Origin: Durusdinium trenchii
Lineage: Eukaryota > Sar > Dinophyceae > Suessiales > Symbiodiniaceae
Length of the DNA: 64,000 nucleotides
Direction of reading: 5' to 3'
NCBI GenBank assembly: GCA_963970005.1
Contig: CAXAMN010021695.1
Coordinates: 2,191,426-2,255,425, forward strand
Shown here: positions 32,184-44,486 of the stretch, in pieces
Layout: the number at the start of each line of letters is the position of its first letter
Numbering within the stretch: the first letter of the stretch is position 1
Position numbers and translations under genes: made by a program
Notes under the pieces: generated by a model
The model's input: only the letters and a program-made list of their open reading frames with translations
Told to the model about the DNA's origin: nothing
Databases searched by the model: none

Positions 32184-33662
32184 GCCTTAATTCAAGATTG
32201 TGCCCCTCTTTCACATACTGCATAGACATCTTTGACCTCTTGGGAACTCCCGTCTTCCTCTCGGTCGAGATATGCGTTAGGAACCGCTGGTTCACCGAAG
32301 ACTGCTGGTGGTCTGCGGCCAAGTCTCAGCTTGCATGGCTGAATCATGCGCTTTCCGAATCTCCTCGGTCTCTGCCTGAAGTGTGCTGAGCTGAGCTCTG
32401 CTCTCATTTCGATTGGTGGACAGTGGACACATCGTTCATATACAGTTTCATACAACTGAAACAGCCTCACAAACTCAAGCAGCAATTCCAAGTGTTGATT
32501 GTTGGTGTTTTTGTGCGCTACAGGGTTGGTCCTCTTCCTGGCTTCTTCATTGTCTTTCTTTGGGTAGCTGTGCCGTTCCTGTTCTGGCCCACCCCAAAGC
32601 CCCCAAAGCCGTAGCATGAGGTCTCTACACACTAACCCCCAAAATGTGAGAGTGCAAACGGCAAGCTTTTTAGGGGTACATGGATCACGTGTGCTGGTCG
32701 GTGTCAGTCGCCTGGAATGCCAGCTGTGTGGACTTCCAGTGAAACATGTCATGTGTTGTATACATACTTCGAACCACCGAAAGTCCGGATTTCGGGCTAT
32801 ATGACTATATGGGTATACTGTTACTATAGAGGGGGGCGACCTGAACCACCCATCCCTTCGCAAAAAGGACCTCTCAGGCGTATGCCGTTCATATTGACCA
32901 TCCGACTCAAAATCACCCTGGGCTTCTCACTTTGAGCCGTTCATAGAACTCCTCTCTGGTCAAGAAGTCCTGCCCCACCGACACACCCACCGAGTCGTCC
33001 GATCGAAGCAGCAGCTCGGTGGCGTTCGATTCGATATGCGGCGATTCGGTGCTCGAAGCAGTTCAGCGGCCCAAGTGCAAAAGTGTCCAACTCTAAATCG
33101 GTGGTACAACCTCCAGAGATGTACACTATAGATCATTATATATAGCAATGCACAACAAAGGTACTTGGTATGCGCAGGGTGTTCGCAAACTCTATTGCAC
33201 ACAGGAAGACAAGGCATTTTGCCGTTCGACAAGGCAGCAACTGTCTGCATCTATATAGTGCTCTGAAGCTGCTATAGGTTTGCAACTGCATATGCACCAC
33301 TAGGACAAAAGTATTTCTTGAAGGTTTCAAATTGACCCTTTCCCCGTTGAATCCTGCAAAACGCTACACCGCAACACCAAACTTCCCCCAACCGACAAGC
33401 GAACTTCCTGTCCCCCATGGAACTACGCCCCCCAACTGGGCCAGAAACTCACCCCAAGTGCTATCCCGCATGGAAACGCAATACCAAATTCTGAAAACTT
33501 GAAAAGTCACACCACCAGGGTTTGCAAAACACAATGTGAACGCAGGTCACCCCAACATCTTAAACCATATCCAAAGACACCCAAAACCATCATGTTTGTC
33601 CATGAATCACCATGTGAACGCAACATGTAGGAAACTTTTCTCTTCCTTCAGAAGTCTCAGTC

Positions 33663-34091
33663 TCACTTCTTGTGAACCTTCTGGAACCGCTTGGCCCTGT
33701 TGGCCTGCCAAGCCGACAGCCAAGCATTCCTGCCAGCTGTCGACTTCAGCATGTTCTTTTGGATCACGTTCATATTGAAAATTTCCCACAAGGTGTGCTT
33801 CTTCGAAGCTTGAGCCTTGAGGTGTCCCACATAGAACTCGGCCACTTTGACAATGTCCTTACGTCTCTTTTTGCTAAAGTGGCTCAGGATGAAGTTTCTA
33901 CAGCCAATGTCTGTGGCCAGGTCATGCTCTTCGTCTGACAAGCAGTCGAACTCACTTGGCGGGGGTGCATCGCCTTTTTCTTCACATTGACCTTCTGCAA
34001 CTGCCACAGGCTGGGCCACAGGTGTTTCTGCCACATGGGTTTGGGAGTATGCATCACACGGTCGAATTTCCTCCAACTGACCGTCCCACAC
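33663..34091 (-). CDS. Probable 3'-terminal exon of an unknown gene
   Basis: 142 codons ending in a stop. The first third is low in complexity (VAETPVAQPVAVAEG). The rest is charged and helical: CLSDEEHDLATDIGCRNF, SHFSKKRRKDIVKVAEF, then NAWLSAWQANRAKRFQKV. Composition and absence of repeats suggest real coding sequence. The coding similarity may extend a few codons upstream of the first ATG, consistent with an exon. No upstream exon could be linked. Not recognised. Confidence 0.4.
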   Translation of the reverse strand: MWDGQLEEIRPCDAYSQTHVAETPVAQPVAVAEGQCEEKGDAPPPSEFDCLSDEEHDLATDIGCRNFILSHFSKKRRKDIVKVAEFYVGHLKAQASKKHTLWEIFNMNVIQKNMLKSTAGRNAWLSAWQANRAKRFQKVHKK

Positions 34092-34099
34092 TGGTCACG

Positions 34100-37071
34100 C
34101 GCAATGTCTGAGTTCCACTGCGGCTGATCCAAATAAGAAAAGAAACGGTCTTCATCCTGATGTCATCTACAATATTATATTTGAACAACTGTTTGAGCAT
34201 AATACAACACTGCAATATATTGTGAACTTGATTTGTCTCACAATGACGGACACTCTGCCCTTGAAGCCACCGCCAGAACTCCGCTGCCAAAGACACCTTC
34301 CCGCTCATTGAAGGGCTGTAACGAGCCACCCAACGCCATCTCGGCCAAGCCATCCATCAAAGTACCAAGTACATGTGGAATTCAGCTGAGGCAAATCCGA
34401 GTCGGATTTTTAATGTTTCAAAGACATCTCCGTTGAAAAAGGAAGAGCCTGGAGATGCCTTGAGTCCCCACTCGCCGTGCCCCAAACAGTCTGAGACATT
34501 GGACACCGATCTGCCATGGCACTGCCGTCCCAGGTCGCCAGGTCGTTTCTGGTTCATCTTATTCCATGTGGCCGGCCCTATGTCGACATAGCCGCCATGG
34601 CCCAAAAAAACATGAAACGCCCCACTTCTACACCACTCCCCCTTGGCAGCACTCCTCGACCCCGGTTGAGGACGAAGACATCGACGGCATGGCTCATGGG
34701 GCGCCCGGGTCAATCGGCGATACTTTTCGATGATCTGGATCCAACAAAACAGCGTGGGGAAGTCATCCAAACAACCTGCTTTCAGGGTCTCAAACAACCT
34801 GCGCCAGCTGTCTCAAAACTCTGAGTTTGTGGAAGAGGACCAAAGAAAGGTCTTAGAGGCCCCAGAACTCAGAAAAGTCTGTATGATATTGGAGACCTCT
34901 CAAAATCGTCGAGCCATGCTGTCTTTCAGCCGAACGGTCCGCCAACCGCCGCGAACAAAACGTGTCTTCGTGGGAAAGTAAAGAAGGGCATCGTTTCACC
35001 AACTTCCCAGTCTTTTTGAGGATCCTTCACATTCCTTCACTTGAATCAAGGCTGATTGTGGACTGCGCCCTCCTTTCAGCCTGGTCTGGTTCTGGAACCT
35101 CAAAAAAGCATTTGGACGACTGGAACGTGAGGATTGGACGGGCTCTTAAAGCATCGGGTGACAAATCTAACTCGATACCTGGCATGGCTGAATGAGTCCG
35201 GACCATCCGCATCAACATCTGGACGCCGGGTCGTGTAGAGTAGCCCAGCCTGATGATCCCGAACTTACGTGATTGGCAGGTTTCTTCGTTGCGCCCTCTG
35301 GGGATTATTGTATAACGTAACGATCCAAGTCGCCAAGCAAACATAACATATCCCGAAATCTCTCGCCTTCACGCATGCCGGCTGCACTTCATTTCCATCT
35401 TTGGGAGCGAGCATTGTACGTGAAAGGTTCACAGCGCCAGAAACATCGGGCCGGGTTTCTTGTGGCGGTGGATCGGGAGTGTATGACGAGCTGCTTGACC
35501 AAGTATGACCATCATGACTCCACCAACCCCGCGCCGATGCGTCACGCGGGGCGCATGTTTGAACCTTGCGGCACCAAAAGGTGCTATCCTGACGGCACCT
35601 AAAGCTGCATGCTTCTGTGCGGGTGGCTGCTGAAGTCCTAGATTGTTGCAGCATGTCGCATGCCAACATGCGACAAGCAAAGCTGAACTATACCTAGACC
35701 AGTCAGTTCTTCTGTCTGTGTTTGGTCACACCATGACCGGGGGCCACTGATCCGGTGTGTTGATCTGGTTCGGCGTTCAGAACCACCTGGGGTTCTTCGA
35801 CACCGCTTGAGAGGAAGCTTTTCGGAGAAACCCAGATTTGGGGGAGACAACGCTTCTCCAAGAACCAGTCCAAGAACCAGTCAGTTTCGTAAACACTGTT
35901 AAACTAGATGAACCGCGTTCGATCATAATTATCCTTAACTACCAGTTAGCCATTTGCCGTTTGCCCTTGCTGCACCAAGCGTCTTCTGAACCTGCTCACT
36001 GGGTCCACCTTTACAAGTTCATTCCACACAGCATACTTCCGGGCATGTCCACGGCATGTGAGGAATCTATCCACCAGCACCTTATTCAAAGAAACACAGC
36101 GAAACGTCGGTTCTAGAGACCACACCCGCATGAATCACCAGTATCGGCCCCCTCAGGTGGAAGCGGGACTCACCAGCTGCGTGCGTAGGGACTGCAACTG
36201 TTCCTGGGCCATGTGCGAGGTCCGAAGTCACCAGATGCCGCAGTGTTTGGACCGAAAGGAAACGGTTGGCATCCATCTGGCCACACGGTTGATCAGTGTA
36301 TGGTTGATCAGTAGAAGGCAGCGTTGTCAATGTGTTCTCTGCAACATGCTCCCGAAAATGACCATCGCAAGATCTAACTGTAAGCCACCTGCCACTCCTT
36401 GGGGCTAGGTCCGGTCGTATCTTCGATGGGGTGACTGGGCTGGCTTGGGGAACTATGAAAAAGGGTGCCAACTATTTGGAAGAGAGGGCCCTTCAGCAAC
36501 AGGTGAGCGAGGTTCATTTCACGACCAAGCCGTCGCGTCGGCTTCCCAAGACAAGTATATAACCATCGAGCTGGCTGGAATTTGTAGCTACATGGGGGGA
36601 CTGATGTCATATGGAGTAATATGTGTAGTCTCAGTGGAGGGGCTCAGGATTATATAGGTGAGGGATGATCCTAGGACCACTTGGGGATTGTGCCGGATCT
36701 GGTGAGCGTCTTCCACCTTCTTCCAGAGCAGTTTGGACATATTAGCCCACTCCAGGATTCTCCAGTTCGTGGGTCCAGAAAAGTAAAATTGTGGAGTTGG
36801 CAAAACTCAATTAGCTGTCCAACATTTCAGGTACAATGAAACTCCGTGCAACCGCCAATGGCGAAATCCCTGCATCTCCTGCCTCTTTGTGAGGAAAGGT
36901 CTCCAGGAATTTTGATGATATCCCCCATAGATTGTGGCCCCAACAGTGGCCAATCAGCTTTCATCCTAAAAATTCCCCAGATATACCTCCAGTACTACCT
37001 CGACTTGGTTCTTCAGATTCAGGTTTTTGTTGTTTCACCTCCAAATTCCCACTTAATCTTCACCGCGTCAC
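34100..37071. other. Spacer with scattered exon-like fragments
   Basis: Mostly non-coding. A plus-strand fragment near 34,811-34,981 (FVEEDQRKVLEAPELRKV) and a short plus-strand fragment near 36,450-36,501 that runs into a GTGAGC donor look exon-like, but I cannot join them to anything. Confidence 0.3.
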
Positions 37072-37184
37072 GTGCAAGCTGGCGCGGGGAGCGTCCACCG
37101 GCGGCGCCGCAGCGTCCGGGTTCAGTTGTCCCCGCAGCGCGGCCAAGCGCGCGCGCAACTCCAAGCCGGAGGACGTCTCATGAC
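37072..37184 (-). CDS. Coiled-coil gene, exon with acceptor and donor
   Basis: Starts after GAG|G and ends at CAC|GTGACG on the minus strand. Reads SSGLELRARLAALRGQL and then a Pro/Ala-rich part. GC content is far above that of its flanks. Confidence 0.45.
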
Positions 37185-40100
37185 CTCCGTTGGAAGGACA
37201 AACGGACGGAGACCTCGAAGGGGTCTGAAGCTTAGAATCCGCAGTCTGAAGCTGGGAATCTGCACCGCGAAGTTGATATACATCGGATGAGATCCGAGTC
37301 TACCTGGGCCTCAGTGGATGATGATGGTTAGGTACCAGGCCTTGTTCAAAAATAGTGATTTGCTTGTTTACTGACTGTTGCAGGTACGAACGGACAAACC
37401 CAGGATGTACACTACACGAGGTGTAGATGGGCAAGAATGAGCTGTTGATGGGTTGGGATGGAGTGGATGTTCATTGCATTCGTTCGACCTATTTGGGGCG
37501 CCACACAAACATATCATCTGTTTGAGGCAAAAACCCTCGAGCCTCAGTCAGTGCTTTCCACAAACATCCAGAAAACACTAGTCAAGCTGCATTCTTGCTC
37601 ATGGATGGGGAAGGAACATGAAATGCATTGAATTCAAACCACCATTGGATACCATTGGTATCCATTGGGATTTATATAAGTGGGAACGGCTCTTGATTGC
37701 AGGCATGCCATCCAGGAGACATCCAGATGTCAAGCAACTCTTCCATCAGAAACCGAAGATCATTCAGCTCATAGTGCAGCAGAAGGACTTACAAAACCCT
37801 GTTTCCATGACCTATACAGCCCCAATCCCACCATTGACTTTCATGAATCTTGATTTAGAAAAAGTACAGCATGTGTATATCTTTTCATACATCCCACCAT
37901 TCCTGACTCCGCTGCGGTTCCCGTCCATCTTAATTGGCGGCCTCGCTCCGGAGGAGTTGGCCACATCGAGCTTGGCGGAGCTCCCACTGACAGCGCTTCC
38001 CCCGGAGATGCGGGAACCCGCGCAACGTCTGCGGCGAGGTCCGGTCGTGGCTCGGCCAGTGCACGGCGCTGGCGCTCCTGCAAGTGCTTCTCCATGAGCT
38101 CCCCTTTCCTGAGATGCAGCGAGCTGCAATGTTTTTTACTTTTTTTTTTCACAGAACAGAACTACGGGTCCGGGGATGTTGACTGGATGTTGAGCACTAA
38201 GAGTGCTCCAGTCCAACATGCTACGCAGGGCACAAGTCTTGTACCGAGCAAACTGCAAGAATCTGCACCGAGCTGCAGCAAATCCATGTCTCCCGCCCGC
38301 AAATCCCAACATGTCCTGGAAGGAAATTCCTGCCACCTTCTTTGCAGCGCTCTTCCCCACTGCCTAAAATGACCACCAGCAGTTGAAGCTCAGAACTGCA
38401 CCCTCAACACCCGGACTTGCATGTGCTACCGTTCAATTCGGTGGCTGAGGGACTAGTCTGAACCTGCGTATGTGAGAATGCCAACCAACTCAAGCGTCAA
38501 TTCAACAAGCATGTCAAAGTATAAAATAAATAAGGAACTCTCACAGTCTCACAGTCACCTTCACGGTTGCCGTCCTACTCCAGACTAATCTTGCCCCGCA
38601 CGATAGAAAACTTTCACATGCCCAGTTCGTAGCTCGTAGTGGAGCTTAACGGAGCTTCAGGCCACCAAAAATGCCACTAGTCCGCTCATCCCCACCTCAA
38701 CCTCTCCCCCCCCAGCCTCTCCAGCCTCTCCCAGCCTCTCCCAGCCTCTCCAGCAGCAGCCCCTGACCCCCAGCCTCTCCAGCTATGTCTCAAGAGTTCC
38801 TCCTGGATCCGTTGTTGCGCCTCGCGTTGCGCCGCCAAGGATTGCCCCACTCGGCGCTGCAAGCCCGCGGCCAAGAGGTTCCTCGCAGCGAAGCGGGGTG
38901 GCGTTGGCGCAAGTGTCACGGAAAGAAGCGCAAAGCACAACCACGCACAACACCAAATAGAACTGCAACACGAACATCTGCAACACAAGCAGCAGTGGCA
39001 GCAGGCAGCGACTTTTGTGGCTATGAGAGGAAAAATCCAGTTGTTTTCTGCTCACATCGTTTGAGGATCGACTCAGCGGCCCTATGTCCGTGCACCTCTT
39101 CAGTCTGTAAACATCGCCAAGGCCGGTGTGTAGACAAATGAAACACAAAACATACACAGTATGGACTAGTATGGACTCAACAAGACTCAATCATGCTTAA
39201 GAGTCGCAGCAAAATCACCAAAACCATCCAAAACCCATTGGTTGGGGTGTGTTGAGGTGTCTCACTCCAAAAAAACCGTTGTAAATTATACTTTATTGCT
39301 CACACCTCCTCATCCCAGGTCCAACTCTTCCCAGGCTCGAGGAAGGGGTGCTATGGTTCGCGATGATGGCGCGCTGGCTGTTCAGCTGCTCACGAAGGCT
39401 CTCCAGCCTTGGCTGTTCAGCTGCAATGAGGGAAATCTGAAAGAACCAAGATGAACCAACTTGCCCGGAAAAGGCAGCAATATGCAGCCACCAACCCGTT
39501 TAAAAGGATGTAAAAGGTGTTCCGCGACAGCATTGACATGGGTAGGGCAAACTACAGTACCTTTTGACCCACCCCTCTAATCTGCCAAGTTGGCACTTTG
39601 TGTGGGTCCTGACCACCGCAGTTTCCTTGTGAAAAAAAGGGGGTTAACTTTAGAAGAGAAACCAATCCCCGAAAAAGGGATAAAGGATCTTTAAACTTTA
39701 AAGCTATCCACTGGCTGGGTAGGGGTCACAAACATCTGTTTGCAGTTCTTACACACATTTCCCTGTTTCATCCTGTTTCTATGCAACAAGTGGAGTCCAT
39801 ATTGTTCTGTGCTCATCTCCGCCAACAGTGCGGTTCTCCTGCGGTTCTCCTGTTCAAGTTCCCGAGTTTCAAACCACATGACAGACCTGCGGTTCTCCCT
39901 GCGTACTGGAACAAAGGGCTTCCACATCCTTGGCATCGAAGCCCAGCCGACCGGCGTTTTCCGGTTCGTCTGCTTGTTCGGTTTGTCCGGTGATGTCGGA
40001 GAGAAAAAGAAGTTCCAGATGGCCCCACCATCACATGGCCGTTTTCGTGTTCGGCGCCTTGCTGGCCACGGTCGAGTAGCTCTGACGAAAGAAGTCTTGC

Positions 40101-43100
40101 TTGGTCTGTACCTCGCTGAAGAAGCTCTTCATAGGAATAGTCGTCCTCGTAGCTATTGCCAGCTTCAGCATCTGTCAACCTCCACTTCGAAGCAGGATTC
40201 CCAGATTCAACGGCATTCAACAGAAATGGAACACATGAGTACCTGCCAACCAACCGATGAGAGTTCTGCAAACGACCCTCCCTGCCAAACTCCATCATGC
40301 TGCTTCTTGCACTTCACTAAACTAATGCAAAACGGGGTTCTGAATGGAACCAGACCTAGCATCCCAATTCTTCACCAGATTGTTGTCATGGAGTAGTGTT
40401 TGAGCGAAAACGGCACATGTTGGCAAGGCCAACTCTTTGTTCGGTCCATATGATTCGCTGGAAGCTCACTGTGCATTGATACAGCCAAACTTTGTTACTA
40501 TCTGTGTAGTCTCTTTGACAAAGCCACGCATAGGAAAAAGATTGGGTCCAAACCTCCCAATCCACATCGAGAAAGCCACACTTTCTTGAAGAATGACTGC
40601 TGAGGAACCAGGGACATACGCCATTGAAAATATGTCTGATCAACACAAACAAGGTTTGCAACTGCGGAGAAGAAATTGCTTCACTTCCGAACAGCTGGGC
40701 TGCAAGTACAGGACGAATGATACCTGCCTAAACCATGGATTTCCCTTTATGGTGGTCCGAAGCGGGTCGTCTACCTCGTAAGGGTGGAAGCCGGAAGTCG
40801 ATGCGGAAGGCTGCGCTCAGCGTCTCCTCAAAAACGTCTCGGTCAAGAAACCCGAGAGTCTCAACTCTCTGTACCCCATGGCTTAAAAAAGAAAACAAAC
40901 AGTTCATCATGATGGCCCATGGCTTCAGCTTCACCGGCCTAAATATATGCCCCCCCCCCAATCCCAACCCCCCCCTCTCCATCATCGGCCGGTGCCGCCC
41001 ACGTTCACGTGCCGCCGGAGCGTCTCCGTCTGCAGCCGCAGCTCGGCGACCTCCAGCGCCGCTTCGTCGGCCTCCAGGCGCAGCCGCGAGGTGAGCGCCG
41101 TGGGCGCCCAGCCTGGAGGCGCAGCCGTCGGGTGGGGTATGGAGTTGGACAGTGGACAAATGAGAATGAAGAATGAAGAATGAAGATAGATAGGTTGGAT
41201 AGGTTGGATATGGAGATTTTCAGTTGGAATGAAGATAGGTTGGATGAGAAGGCCCATGAACAAAAATATGTTAATTTTGCTTCCAGAGTTTGTATCGGGA
41301 GGGCATGTATCTGCAACCATGCCCATGTTCACGTTGCCATAAAACAACATTGGAGGTTCTTGACAGTCGTCACTGAGGTCGCCCACATGCTGCCTACCTC
41401 ACCTGCCTCTCGAACAGGTCGGGCCACAGGACTCGGACTGACCACTCAAAGAGTGGTTTCGGTGGTAAAGAATTACGGAGTATTACAGTGGTTTTTGGGG
41501 GGTCAGATCGACCCACCTGGAGTATTTGGGGGGATCATACTTTCTTTAAGATTCTTTAAGTATATACTTAAAGACTTCTGAACCTGAATTGGGATCTCCG
41601 TCTGGAACTTGAACGCAAGGTTCAAGCCGCCTTCCTTCTTCACCAGGTCTCGGTTCAGCTGATTGGCACGAAAGCGTACGGCCTGAGGATCTGGCCGTGT
41701 TGCTGGGAGTCAAGAAGCGGCAAAGAGTAGTAGGCGAACTCGGCTTTTGATGATTTCTTTTGCATTGTAGCATCAGTATAGCAAAATATGATGGCAGTAC
41801 ATTCATTAGCTGTAGCCTGCTTCATGTCGTGGTTTGACTGTTGCTTGGATGTCGGTGGTCCTATAGCCTGGTGCCCTTTCTACAATGCCAAACGACAAAT
41901 GACTGCTAAAATTCGAAGCCAGCTGAGACTCTTCGCCTCTTGCCACAGGGCATCGGACCCGAACGTAGCAAGAAGCTACGAACGTAGCTGTGGCATTACT
42001 ACTAGTAACAAGAAGCTACGAACGGAACAAGGGCATCGCTGCTAGTAACTAGTAACAAAGAGCATTACTACTAATTAGGAGCAAATACCAACCCCTTTTG
42101 GCCGCTCCTCCAGGACCTTCCTGTGCGCTTGGGCATCTGCAGCCCTCCTCCGCGCGATCAGCCCGTGCTCCCGCGCCCCACGGCGCAGCTCGGTCAGCAG
42201 GGCGGCGGCCCGGGGCACGTCCAACGTGGGGCGCGCCGCGGCGGCGTGGGCGGATTTGGCGGACCTGGGGAGTGCAGGGACTTAGGCAGTGGGGTAGTGA
42301 CTGGACCACTTTCTCAAGACCCAACCTATCCTACTGTATCTATCCTTGAATCCTTGAATCCGGCGGATGCTTGGGTCCAAGCACGGAATTGGTAGAACAT
42401 GTTGTTGGCTCAAAGAAACAGAAATAAGTTTCACCTTAATAACCTCGAGACTAAACCCTGAATAGAAGTCCACTTGTAGGAAACCCATTAAAAACCCCTG
42501 CCGGTGTACCTTTTCAACTCTTGAATAACTCATCCCCGCTCACCTTCCAGTCCTCCAATCTCTTCCATCTCAACAGTCCACCATCCACGCCACACTCTCT
42601 CCGCTCTCGGCGACGACATCGTCGATCTTCGTCCGCGATCCGTGCGTTCGATCGATCACGTCTCCAAGGCACTCCAACTCTCGAACCAGTTGAGCCATTT
42701 TCGCCTCATGAGCTAACTCCTCGCGCGCCGCCTGCGTCTGCACCTCGTTCAGAGCCTGCGGCAACGCCAGCTGAAGCTGCAAGAGGCGGCGACGCCAGTT
42801 TCGGGCGTGTCAGATGCGTTGCGATGAGCTACTCGTGCTCGACGGAAATTCAACACAACCCTGGAAACATCTGGGCCTAAACTCGCTCGTGTTTCTACGG
42901 TCATTTCTTCCGTGGGAGATGGACCACCTCCCATCTCCCCTCTTTTTCACGCACGCGCGTTCACCCTTGTTTTTCACCCTTTCGGAAGATCCGAAAAACC
43001 GTCTGCCCCAGGCCGGACGGCCGAAGAAGTCGCCCTCGTCTCGTCCGGCGTCCTGCGCACACTCGCGCTGCACCGCAGATTCCTCGAATTCGAAGCGCCG

Positions 43101-43148
43101 AGTGCTTTCCGTGGCCTCAGATTTCGAGCCATCAGTGAGGCGGGTCAC
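37072..43148 (-). CDS. Spliced coiled-coil gene (span of exons)
   Basis: A series of short GC-rich islands, each open on the minus strand with helical, heptad-like residues, is separated by AT-richer sequence. Most islands have an AG|G acceptor and a GT donor. In transcription order: 42978-43148, 42582-42776, 42093-42264, 41009-41112, about 40775-40866, about 40112-40200, about 39741-39900, 39306-39420, about 38780-38895, 37945-38108, 37072-37184. Typical peptides are AREELAHEAKMAQLVRELE, LLTELRRGAREHG and ADEAALEVAELRLQTETLRR. The product would be a long coiled-coil protein, perhaps cytoskeletal or a scaffold. Phases between exons were not all reconciled, so exons may be missing or belong to two genes. 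Not recognised. Confidence 0.45.
37945..38108 (-). CDS. Coiled-coil gene, exon
   Basis: Starts after CTCAG|G on the minus strand. Reads KGELMEKHLQERQRRALAE and then an Ala/Pro-rich stretch. The 3' border is approximate (possible GC donor). Confidence 0.45.
38695..38784. repeat. CAGCCTCTCC tandem repeat
   Basis: Six or more 10-11 bp units, pyrimidine-rich on the plus strand. Confidence 0.85.
39306..39420 (-). CDS. Coiled-coil gene, exon
   Basis: Acceptor ATTGCAG|C and donor GGAG|GTGTGA on the minus strand. Reads AEQPRLESLREQLNSQRAII, a clear amphipathic helix. Confidence 0.42.
39691..39936 (-). CDS. Coiled-coil gene, exon region
   Basis: Minus-strand frame reading WFETRELEQENRRRTALLAE, then RNRMKQGNVCKNCKQ (a CX2C pair). 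The ORF ends in a stop at 39,691, which may lie in the intron after a donor near 39,740. An overlapping longer plus-strand ORF (39,740-40,396) lacks these features. Confidence 0.4.
   Translation of the reverse strand: MPRMWKPFVPVRRENRRSVMWFETRELEQENRRRTALLAEMSTEQYGLHLLHRNRMKQGNVCKNCKQMFVTPTQPVDSFKV
41009..41112 (-). CDS. Coiled-coil gene, exon
   Basis: Acceptor CTCCAG|G and donor CAC|GTGAAC on the minus strand. Reads LRLEADEAALEVAELRLQTE, a regular heptad helix in very GC-rich codons. Confidence 0.5.
41976..42078. repeat. GCTACGAACG and TTACTACTAG word cluster
   Basis: GCTACGAACG occurs near 41,975 and 42,015. TTACTACTAGTAACAAG lies at 41,996, and related CTAGTAACAA and TTACTACTAA words follow. 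It shares words with the clusters at 28.85 kb and 32.1 kb. Confidence 0.7.
42093..42264 (-). CDS. Coiled-coil gene, exon
   Basis: Acceptor CCCCAG|G and donor GGG|GTTGGT on the minus strand. Reads VPRAAALLTELRRGAREHGL and then AQAHRKVLEERPKG. Confidence 0.5.
42582..42776 (-). CDS. Coiled-coil gene, exon
   Basis: Acceptor CTTGCAG|C and donor ATG|GTGGAC on the minus strand. Reads LPQALNEVQTQAAREELAHE and then KMAQLVRELECLGDVIDR. Confidence 0.5.
42978..43148 (-). CDS. Coiled-coil gene, possible 5' exon
   Basis: Reads GSKSEATESTRRFEFEES and then an Asp/Gly/Phe-rich stretch, up to a GTGAAA donor. It begins at GTG, so the true start may be upstream. A plus-strand ORF overlaps it but has less coding-like composition. 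Confidence 0.35.
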
Positions 43149-44340
43149 GGAAAGAGGCGGGATTTTTGCTCCAAAGACGCAGCTGAAAAGCTGAAAACAA
43201 ACACTTAGGATATAAAAATATAGTGAATATTAGATAATTTAATATTAAAGACTTACAGTAAGGTAGTATAAGGCATAAGGTCTTAAGACTTGAAGTGCCA
43301 GGGTAAGACCGTATGCCAAACTTGCAGGTGCGGATCTAGGGATGAGCTTGGTCCTTGAAGCCAGAAACATCTGGGTCACCCCAATTGGATGGTACTGGCA
43401 TTTTTTGCCTATACCCTGGGCGTCCTCGCCCTTTAAAAGATTGGTGGTTACACAGCCACCATACTTTGGCGTGAAACACCTTTGTTTGTCGATCCCGCCT
43501 GCTTCTCGTACTTGTCATTGCCACTGAGGTGGATTTGGTGGCGTACGTGCACTATTGAACACATCGCTGAGTCCCGCTAGTACATTATGGCCCTGGTAGT
43601 CCATGGTACTGACATCATGATTTTACAGACTTGTACATCAACAGTGCCTTTCTAAGGCAATGATGAGCTAAGGCATGCTTAGGCTCTAGTACATGTTAAT
43701 TAATTAATATATTTTAGGATTTGATGGGTCACTATCTTGAACGGTCTATCCTTCGACCAAGAGTGCAATGGCCCGATGAAGAAGGCCTTCGCAACACGCC
43801 ATGGACTTAGAAACCTACCCTGCCGTTCTTCTTGGTGTCCCCCCGAAAGCCACTGCACCAAGGAGCTCAGGAGGTTGAATTTGGCGAGGATATCGTGAAT
43901 CTAAACGAGTTGGACAACCAAGGTGCCACTCAGTTACGAACTTTTTTTCTCAGGCTGCACTTGGTCTGACTTGCACTTGCATGCAGCTTAGCTTGGCAAC
44001 CTTGTGGGTGCATCTTCGGCTCGTACTATATAAGCTGGCAAGTTGCGAAGGGTCCATGGGCCTGCATGTGCATGCATTAACACGTATGCAAGCGTGTTTC
44101 ACGTGGTGTGGCAACCATGTACCAGCCATGTACCAAGCGTTCGCAGCGGTTGAACCCCGTGAGAGTGGCTTTGCTGAAGGAGAATTCACAAGTTCCATCA
44201 CCCATGCAATGGAGATGTGCAAGCATATATTATGCACGAGTACCTGCTATAGCTAGCTATGATGCACGCATGCTGTGTGTGCATGTGGGTTGTGCTACTA
44301 TCGATTTATCACTTGTATGCTTCCGTGTTTTTGCAAACAG
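43149..44340. promoter_or_regulatory. Divergent strand-switch region
   Basis: The coiled-coil gene reads leftward and the next gene models read rightward, so both promoters should lie in or near this 1.2-kb interval. It includes an AT-rich stretch at 43,207-43,255 (TATAAAAATATAG and TTTAATATTAAAG). No TATA-type or TTTT-box promoter can be assigned with confidence. TGCATGCA words begin near 43,975. Confidence 0.4.
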
Positions 44341-44486
44341 TGAATCCACCTGTGAAACAGGAGTTCTTCAAATCCTTCTGTGAACATCCGACGTTCTTGG
44401 CAGAACGAAGGAAGGCTCTCCGGCATCGTGCTGGCCTAAAAGACTCAGACAGACATTTGGCGCTTTGGCTCATTTACAACTTATGA
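44341..44486 (+). CDS. Gene A, candidate first exon
   Basis: Follows an ACAG acceptor. Reads VKQEFFKSFCEHPTFLAERR and then KALRHRAGLKDSDRHLALW, a helical, well-composed segment. The frame stops at 44,486, and the true donor is unclear. It resembles short N-terminal segments of multi-copy Symbiodiniaceae pro­teins only loosely. Confidence 0.35.

Noticed and set aside
32192..32863. 223-codon minus-strand ORF
   Set aside because: Longest ORF in its area but with uneven composition, no motif, and it crosses a word-cluster edge; most likely chance.
39740..40396. 218-codon plus-strand ORF
   Set aside because: The minus strand has better coding character over the same bases (coiled-coil exons).
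41546..41580. Hairpin TCTTTAAG/CTTAAAGA as a terminator
   Set aside because: Short palindrome in AT-rich sequence; intrinsic terminators are not expected in a dinoflagellate nucleus.
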